Below, piece by piece: positions 58,389-64,000 of a stretch of DNA of 64,000 nucleotides; positions within the stretch are counted from its first letter, which is position 1; every line of letters begins with the position of its first letter. Below the pieces are notes generated by a model. It ran no database searches. It was not told where the DNA came from and saw nothing but the letters and a program-made list of their open reading frames with translations. Origin of the DNA: Cordilura impudica (Eukaryota; Arthropoda; Insecta; Diptera; Scathophagidae); the NCBI GenBank assembly GCA_963682025.1, contig OY821520.1, positions 237,893,364-237,957,363 on the forward strand. The letters are read 5' to 3'. The translations under genes were made by a program, and so were the position numbers.

Positions 58389-58943
58389 TTAAGGAAATAG
58401 GTTTACCCTCAGTTCCGCTCTTAAGCAATTAAAAACTAAATATGCTTTTTCGCAATTGTCTTTAACGCCAGCACCCACATCCTTACACGTAGACAGAGCA
58501 TTTTTGTAATCAGCCTTTAAGTCATCGGGAATAAGTATATCGACTTGTTTAAGTGAAGCCTCAAGTAAAAATTTATTTTTTTTCATCTGCAACAGTAATA
58601 CAGAATTAAATTTTAGTTTAGTTTTTAATTTTATATATTTACGGTATTCATCATTTCCATAACGCAGTGGACATAACATTTGCCATCCTTCTCACTTGGA
58701 AATTTACCATCTGTTTTGATATCATCGGCCATTTCTTTTGTTACCTTCGGAAACTTTTTCAAACAAGCTTCACGCATAAGACCACCAGCTGCCAACATTT
58801 GATCGGCAGTGGCCTACGAATGAAAACCAATAAAAGAAGTTTTATATTTATAAAAGCAGTTGCTTAATTTAAAAAATTACATTCCAAAGTCTTGTTTAGC
58901 AAAGGGCATAACTAATAGTAATATTTTGTAGTTTGAGAGCCAT
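58389..58943 (-). pseudogene. Odorant-binding protein, first exon disrupted
   Basis: Exon 2 (58813-58643, 57 codons) and exon 3 (58586-58389, 65 codons plus TAA) join in phase 0 across GTAAAT/TTGCAG. They supply all six OBP cysteines, with C2-x3-C3 (CYVHC), C3-x40-C4, C4-x10-C5 and C5-x8-C6 (CEKAYLVFNC). The candidate first exon 58943-58881 (ATG GCT CTC AAA..., donor GTAATT) is 63 nt, in phase, but has TAA at codon 16. Read one base over, the same DNA gives ILLLVMPFAKQDFG, a good signal-peptide core, so an extra A in the AAAA run plus a compensating loss later would explain it. Either a pseudogene, a sequence error, or another unseen first exon. Exons 2-3 look intact. Confidence 0.75.
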
Positions 58944-59429
58944 GTTTTGTCTCCGTTGAACAATACTTATAGATTGTCACGAATATGCAAGTACACAATT
59001 TTCAAAGACATTATTGAATAGTTTTCTTCGTGACAAATCGAAACAAAAAATAATTTTCATCTGCAGAGATTATCTATTTCCTCCTTGTATTATTTCCAGA
59101 AAAAACTAACAGTTTTGATATGGTTTTTACTAGTAGCTTTCCTTCAGAAACTAAAAAATTATAATATCTTACCTAACATAATTATCACACTTTAGATAAA
59201 AGGCTTACCCAAATCTGTGCAATAAGTTTTAGTTAATAAGTAAGTTTGCAATTTTTCTATTAAATAACAAATTAATTAATTAATTTTGATATGAAATTAA
59301 CATTTTTATTAAAATTCCTTTTAAAAAAAACTTCCCAATTTTTCATTCTTTTCGACACTTTCTCTAAATTAATCTTAAAAATACCGAAGCCACATACCAT
59401 CATTGATTTTTGAAATGGTTGAATTCAGA
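58944..59429. other. Upstream of OBP gene 3, no gene seen
   Basis: On the minus strand TCTATAAGTA lies about 25 bp before the ATG at 58943, a possible TATA. The rest is AT-rich without coding signs. Confidence 0.35.
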
Positions 59430-61760
59430 AACCTGGTAGTGGTGGAGTGGTGCTCCATCTCCGAAAGGCAATAAAAAGTTATTAAAGCCCTGCTGTTGAG
59501 CTAAGGACTTTAGAGGCTTACAATGCTGTTCTCCTATCTGTATCAATTAGAAGACCCTTTCCAGAACCCGTAGTACTATTAGCGCCTTTGGGTAGAATCT
59601 AGACTTCTAAACCGTTTGTCACCCTATTTTTCAAAAGTTCGTTTCAGGTCAAAATTCCTTCTAGAAATAAACGGGATAGTAAGGCTTAATATGACCGAAA
59701 ACCTAAAGCTGATTTGTTGTGTTGGCACGGTTAGTCAACCCTGTAGAAATTGACAAACAAATTTAAAGATGATTTGTGTTGTATTCCCTTACGAATCCAA
59801 TTTTCAAAGTTTATACAGATTAGCAGAAGCAACGACTGTCTTTCAGGCAGAGATTTTCGCAATTAGGGAATTCTGTAGACCCAAAGATGAGTTGTGGCGA
59901 TTACGATATTCATCGCGCCTAAAGACTACAGCTGGAGCTACTTTCTGCAAGCATAGATTTGATCGATTATGGAATCCTGTAGTATGTTGATAACAAATTT
60001 AAAGATAAGCTGTGCTATTTTCTATTTCTAAAGCGATATTGAACAGACTACCAACCGATGCCACTGTCTTTCAGCCAGAAATTTTGGAGATTAGGGAATC
60101 CTGTAGATGAGTTCTAGTTTCTTCTCTTCCGAATATGATATTCAACGTTTCTATGGATTATCGAAAGCAACCAGCATCTTTCAGGCAGGGAATTTGGTGA
60201 ATACAGAATACTCTGGGATTTGGCGCTGGTGTTTTCTCTTCCAAATATAATATTTAACGTTTCTATAGACTATCACAAGCAACCAGTGTCTCTCACACAT
60301 CCCCTGCGGAATCATCTGTGATTTGGCAAACAAATTCAAAGATGAGTTGTAGGTTTGGTGCTGGTGTTTTCTCTTCCGGGTGCGATATTCAATGTTTTAT
60401 CAGACATTTTGGTGATTAGGAAAAACTGCTGGATTAGGTTCAAGGAAATTTGGTTATTTTTGTCGAAATGCAGGTGGTACTACTCTTTCAAATTTCTTCA
60501 ATTGTCCATAGGTCAGTGTAAGAAGAAACTAGTGTGGATCATATGAACTCATACAGAAATGAACGGGCAGATGAATAAACAAAGGACAGGTGCTGCTCCT
60601 GATATTTCGTTTTTAGGTCAGTCGCAAAGCCCTTATAAATCATAAAACAAGGTATATTCGAGCACTATTACATTATACCTTCAGTATCGTAGGTCTGTCG
60701 TACGAAGAAATTCTTGAAGTTAGGAAGGCACTCCGTGATTATTCCAATATGGATTCTCGGCTATTAGAATGTTTGTGGATATTAACAGGCAGACAAATTG
60801 GCAAGGACAAGGAAACTGCTCTCGATATTCAGTGGGATCGTTAGCAACTTTGGACTGCTTATATTCTAGATATTCTATATCAGCCATCAATAGAAGTAGG
60901 AGGGACATTTGGAGGCTTACGGCTGTGATGACAAAACACTGGCTGATCGATAACATGCAATGATGTAATAAATTTTGCCGTAACTGTTGCAGACATGGAA
61001 GAGACGAGATTGTTTATGGACTTCTCAATGGTAACAGCAGCCGAATTGGCAAGGACAAGGAAACAGTGTCAGTTGCAATGCCTTTGGGAACTATAGTTGG
61101 TAATATATAAAGAACTATGTGGGATTGCGACCAACAGTGTTCTAAAGTAGTTCTCTATCCAAGTAGAAGGGACATCTGGAGGTTAACGACTGTTGTATTT
61201 TTGCCGTAGCTGTTATGTACGCGGAATGTTAGCAGCAGACGAATTGACAAGGACAAGTAAACTGGAAACATTCAAGTACCATCACAGGCAACTGTAACCT
61301 TCTACGATGATGAAACTCTGGCTGATCGGTAAATGCAAGACATAATGAATTTTGCCGTACACTGGAATGGTGGTATCATTTTATAACCTTCGCTATGCCT
61401 AGCAGAAGGCGGATTTGCAAAAACCGAAAATTGATCTTAATGTTTCCTTTATGGTGTCAGTTTCGTGTCCTTGGGAACCGTAAACTTAAAAATATTACAG
61501 CACTATTTGGGACCGCAAACAACTGGGGTCTGTTTACAACCTAAATGTTCCAAGGCAGTCTTTATTAGAAGTGTAAACACATAAAGACATATTGATTTAG
61601 CCGGAGCTGTTGTAGACGTGGAATAGAAGAGATAGTTACTTAGTCAAAAACTTTTAAGCAGGCACGTACTTTGGACGTATTCTGAATCCGCTTTCTTAGT
61701 CTATCAGGGCGGATGCATTATAATCTTTAAAATTTTCCTCATAATATTTCACAAGGCCTC
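59430..61760 (+). pseudogene. Serially repeated LINE RNase-H and tail remnants
   Basis: The text AEATTVFQAEIFAIREFC (59826-59880) is the RNase-H start of I/R1/Jockey-type LINEs. Degenerate versions recur near 60060 (CTGTCTTTCAGCCAGAAATT), 60165 and 60275. Further on, GRQIGKDKET-like text recurs near 60785, 61030 and 61230, and RRDIWRLTAVMTKHWLI (60898-60950) recurs near 61165 and 61300. So two consecutive segments of the 3' coding end appear three to four times each. Everything is full of stops; there is no usable gene. Confidence 0.6.
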
Positions 61761-63170
61761 CAATCATCTGCCTACGGTTGATCCTGCGTCTCTCTCTCTC
61801 TCCGGAAACACTTGGTTGGCCTAATATTGTTATATTAAAACTCTGCGATAAACGAACACTTATAACGAACGAACATTTATAATTCTTTATATTTTATTTT
61901 TGTATATATTACACTCTTTTAATTTAACATTATCCTGCTTCCCGACAAACTTACAGCACCGTTAACATCCTTTATTGCACATAAGCACACTATGACAACC
62001 ACTACGAAATTAAAACTGAATTTGGAAAACATTTTTAATTAGGATGGATTGCAAAGCAGTTATCCTTTGAAATTAATTAATGACAAGAATTTTTGTTTAA
62101 ATCTATATATTGTTGAGGAAGTTTAGAATTGCAGTAAACAAAACTAATAGTAGAGCAATTGTTTTATATATAAATGATATGAATATTAACTATAAGTTGA
62201 TAGATTGCATGAAAAGTCGACTACAAAATATATATATATATTAGTATATATAAATGTAAGTATATATTAGCAATCATTTACGATTACTTGCTTATATTAT
62301 TACTAATAAATAATTAAATAAAATATTATTTAAAAAGTGAGTAGTTAAAACAATAACAATATTTACGAATTTACAAATACGTATATACACGTTTATATTA
62401 GTAGTAAGGTGGCAATTATATTTCAACTCTACCATATGTTGATTAAATTCATTTAAAGGTTATTCTCGGGATCTGTCTGCGCTTCTTAATGCATAGTTGA
62501 GAATTTGCACAAAATATTTGGAATTATTCAGCGATTTCGTGTTGGCAAATGGATTTTCCTTGAAATTTCACAATCACGGCGGCTGGCGACGCTCAGCTAC
62601 ACGTACACGTTGTCGGCTATGTTTGATGAATATCAAAAAATTTTTGATTTTTATTTGACGGTTGATTATTTGATCGTTGCCAGACTTGTTTGACAAACAA
62701 ACTTTATTTGGTTTGAATTTTTCACGTTGAACACATGCACGGAAAAAAATTTTTTTTTAATTTCTTGATTAATGTTGTTAAATTTTATATAAAAATTAAT
62801 AGTAATATATGTATACTTAAATATTTAATTATTTATTGTTTTATAATTAAATTATTATGTATTATAATTAATAATGAATTAGTGAGAAATTATCAAATTT
62901 TATTATTATAAAGTTTAGAAATATGATAAAATTTATACAAAAATTAACATATAAATTTAATTATTTTATATTTTTAATTAATTATTGTAGTTAATAATTG
63001 ATTAAAATTATAAAATTTATAGATAATTAAAACTTCATCTTAAAAATAACATAAAATGTCAAATTTTTAAAATTACAATAACATTAAATCATCATCCGAC
63101 GACGACTTGATTTGATGCGAACGCTACGAAATCAAAATATAAATGGTGTTTGACGTGTTTATTTGTACGT
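61761..63170. other. AT-rich spacer, no gene seen
   Basis: Includes a CT-rich tract at 61790-61805 and long TTAATTAT-type low-complexity sequence at 62740-63060. A slightly GC-richer island at 62570-62620 has no gene that I recognise. Confidence 0.4.
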
Positions 63171-63173
63171 TGC

Positions 63174-64000
63174 ACAGTGGCGCCAGTTGAGTTTTTTCGT
63201 TGCAAAAATCATATCTTTTGAACCGAATAACATAATTGAACAGTTTAAACAGCATATGATAGATAACTGTTCAGCCTATGAAATGAGCGTTTGGAAAGGG
63301 TGATACGCTTTGTAGGGGCCAACTTATGGGTTATAAAAGTTAAAATTTGTAGAAAAATCAATTTTATGGTAACTAAAAAAAATTATTTTTACATTTTTAG
63401 ATTTTTATTTTTTTTCTTTAGGGTTTTATGTTTTAAATTATTACCCAACAAATTAAAAAAAAAATTACTTCTTTTTCAAATTTATTTTTTCAATTTTCTG
63501 TAAAATATTCATCACAATTCGTAAGAGAAGGTATATCTAAAAGACTAATCATTTCTAAACTATAATTATTTTCTAACTCTATTCGTGACTTCACATGCCG
63601 CAGGGAAGAAATAAGTGGATCGGAAGATGTTGCCAACATGTTGAAGAGGTTCTCATTTTGCCTTACCCTTGATGCTTTGAATGTGTTCTGCAATCTATAT
63701 TTTTTATAAAATTTGTTAAGAGACTCCTGTGTTTCTTCAGAAAGCTCTCCAATTGGCAAAGACTGGTACTCAATTATATCTTTGCCTTGCGCCAATATTT
63801 TATGGACGGTCGGGGTCAATTTCTTCTGTGGATACATTTCTGCTAAAAGAGATGCAGTTTTCGATGCATATTCTCCATATTTTGTAGAATTGACATTTTC
63901 TTTGCAGTTTAAAACATTCAAGATCGTTCCCAATATTTTCACGATTTGATTGTCAATTCCAGTGATTCTAGTTACTGCCTCATCATTTTCAAAAAATCTC
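63174..64000. mobile_element. Transposon running off the right edge
   Basis: Starts about CAGTGGCGCCAGTTGAG at 63175 and carries the minus-strand gene below. The other end lies outside the window, so neither the terminal repeats nor the target duplication can be checked. Confidence 0.45.
63490..64000 (-). CDS. Uncharacterised transposase-like protein, 3' part
   Basis: The frame is open from the window edge to the stop at 63490-63492, about 169 codons (the nearest start-like codon, GTG at 63942, is not the real start). Text: EIFENDEAVTRITGIDNQIV, TPTVHKILAQGKDIIEYQSL, PIGELSEETQESLNKFYKKY, NENLFNMLATSSDPLISSLR. The VHKIL-x-G-xx-II ... LPIG-x-LSEE-x-QE ... SSDPLISSLR series is shared by transposon-borne proteins common in arthropod genomes. 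It is not the family of 35031-35882. No damage is seen in the visible part. Function beyond transposon association is not known to me. Confidence 0.6.
   Translation of the reverse strand, partial: RFFENDEAVTRITGIDNQIVKILGTILNVLNCKENVNSTKYGEYASKTASLLAEMYPQKKLTPTVHKILAQGKDIIEYQSLPIGELSEETQESLNKFYKKYRLQNTFKASRVRQNENLFNMLATSSDPLISSLRHVKSRIELENNYSLEMISLLDIPSLTNCDEYFTEN

Noticed and set aside
62505..62693. 62-codon plus-strand frame with RRLATLSYTYTLSAM
   Set aside because: Short, without domain or splice context; the slightly higher GC there is not enough to call a gene.
1..64000. tRNA, rRNA or other structured RNA genes
   Set aside because: No cloverleaf-type A/B boxes or rRNA-like stretches were noticed by eye; a covariance-model search would be needed to exclude them.

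Overview
The window is about 64 kb of very AT-rich, intron-bearing eukaryotic DNA. Compact genes with TATA and ATCAGT-type promoters, classic insect odorant-binding protein (OBP) genes and DD41D ('rosa'-type) mariners point to a higher dipteran, probably a calyptrate fly; this is inferred from content alone. Host genes occupy only a few percent. The rest is a dense graveyard of transposons inserted into one another.

Host genes: a two-exon gene for a small secreted Gly/Pro/Ser-rich protein (11464-12110); a three-exon OBP with a basic cleavage-like site (31528-32221); a five-exon OBP with extra cysteines (48674-51466); and a third OBP on the minus strand (58389-58943) whose only visible first exon carries a stop. 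The OBPs have six cysteines, C2-x3-C3 and C5-x8-C6, and look like members of a dispersed OBP cluster inflated by transposons.

Layout. 0.3-1.9 kb: pogo-like element enclosing pieces of a Jockey-like reverse transcriptase. 2.7-6.6 kb: transposon with ~600-bp inverted ends and a decayed DDE-like transposase. 6.9-8.7 kb: mariner and DD41D wrecks. 9.0-11.2 kb: a further cut-and-paste element with a 6-bp target duplication. 11.5-12.1 kb: Gly-rich gene. 12.2-19.5 kb: minisatellites, foldback MITEs, a Helentron-like repeat and a hAT wreck. 21.2-25.7 kb: Helentron-like element and a Jockey-type LINE. 27.4-31.1 kb: interspersed repeat split by a minisatellite-bearing Helentron-like insertion, then a ~118-bp tandem repeat. 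31.5-32.2 kb: OBP 1. 32.7-40.4 kb: three-level nest (dispersed repeat > hAT > long-TIR transposon). 41.0-47.7 kb: transposon fragments, including a second copy of the 2.7-6.6 kb transposon into which a 4.1-kb Harbinger-like unit inserted; that unit carries a Myb/SANT-like gene and an intron-containing piece of an ASCC2-like host gene. 48.7-51.5 kb: OBP 2. 52.5-57.9 kb: DD41D mariner and second Helentron-like copy. 58.4-58.9 kb: OBP 3. 59.4-61.8 kb: serially repeated LINE RNase-H remnants. 63.2 kb to the end: another transposase running off the window.

The most unusual item is the 43448-47522 unit: a 3-bp duplication, related inverted ends, a Myb-like gene typical of PIF/Harbinger elements, no transposase, and a captured host gene fragment with introns retained. 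No RNA genes, CRISPR arrays or prokaryotic systems were seen. All family calls are by eye from translations and motifs, without database searches.
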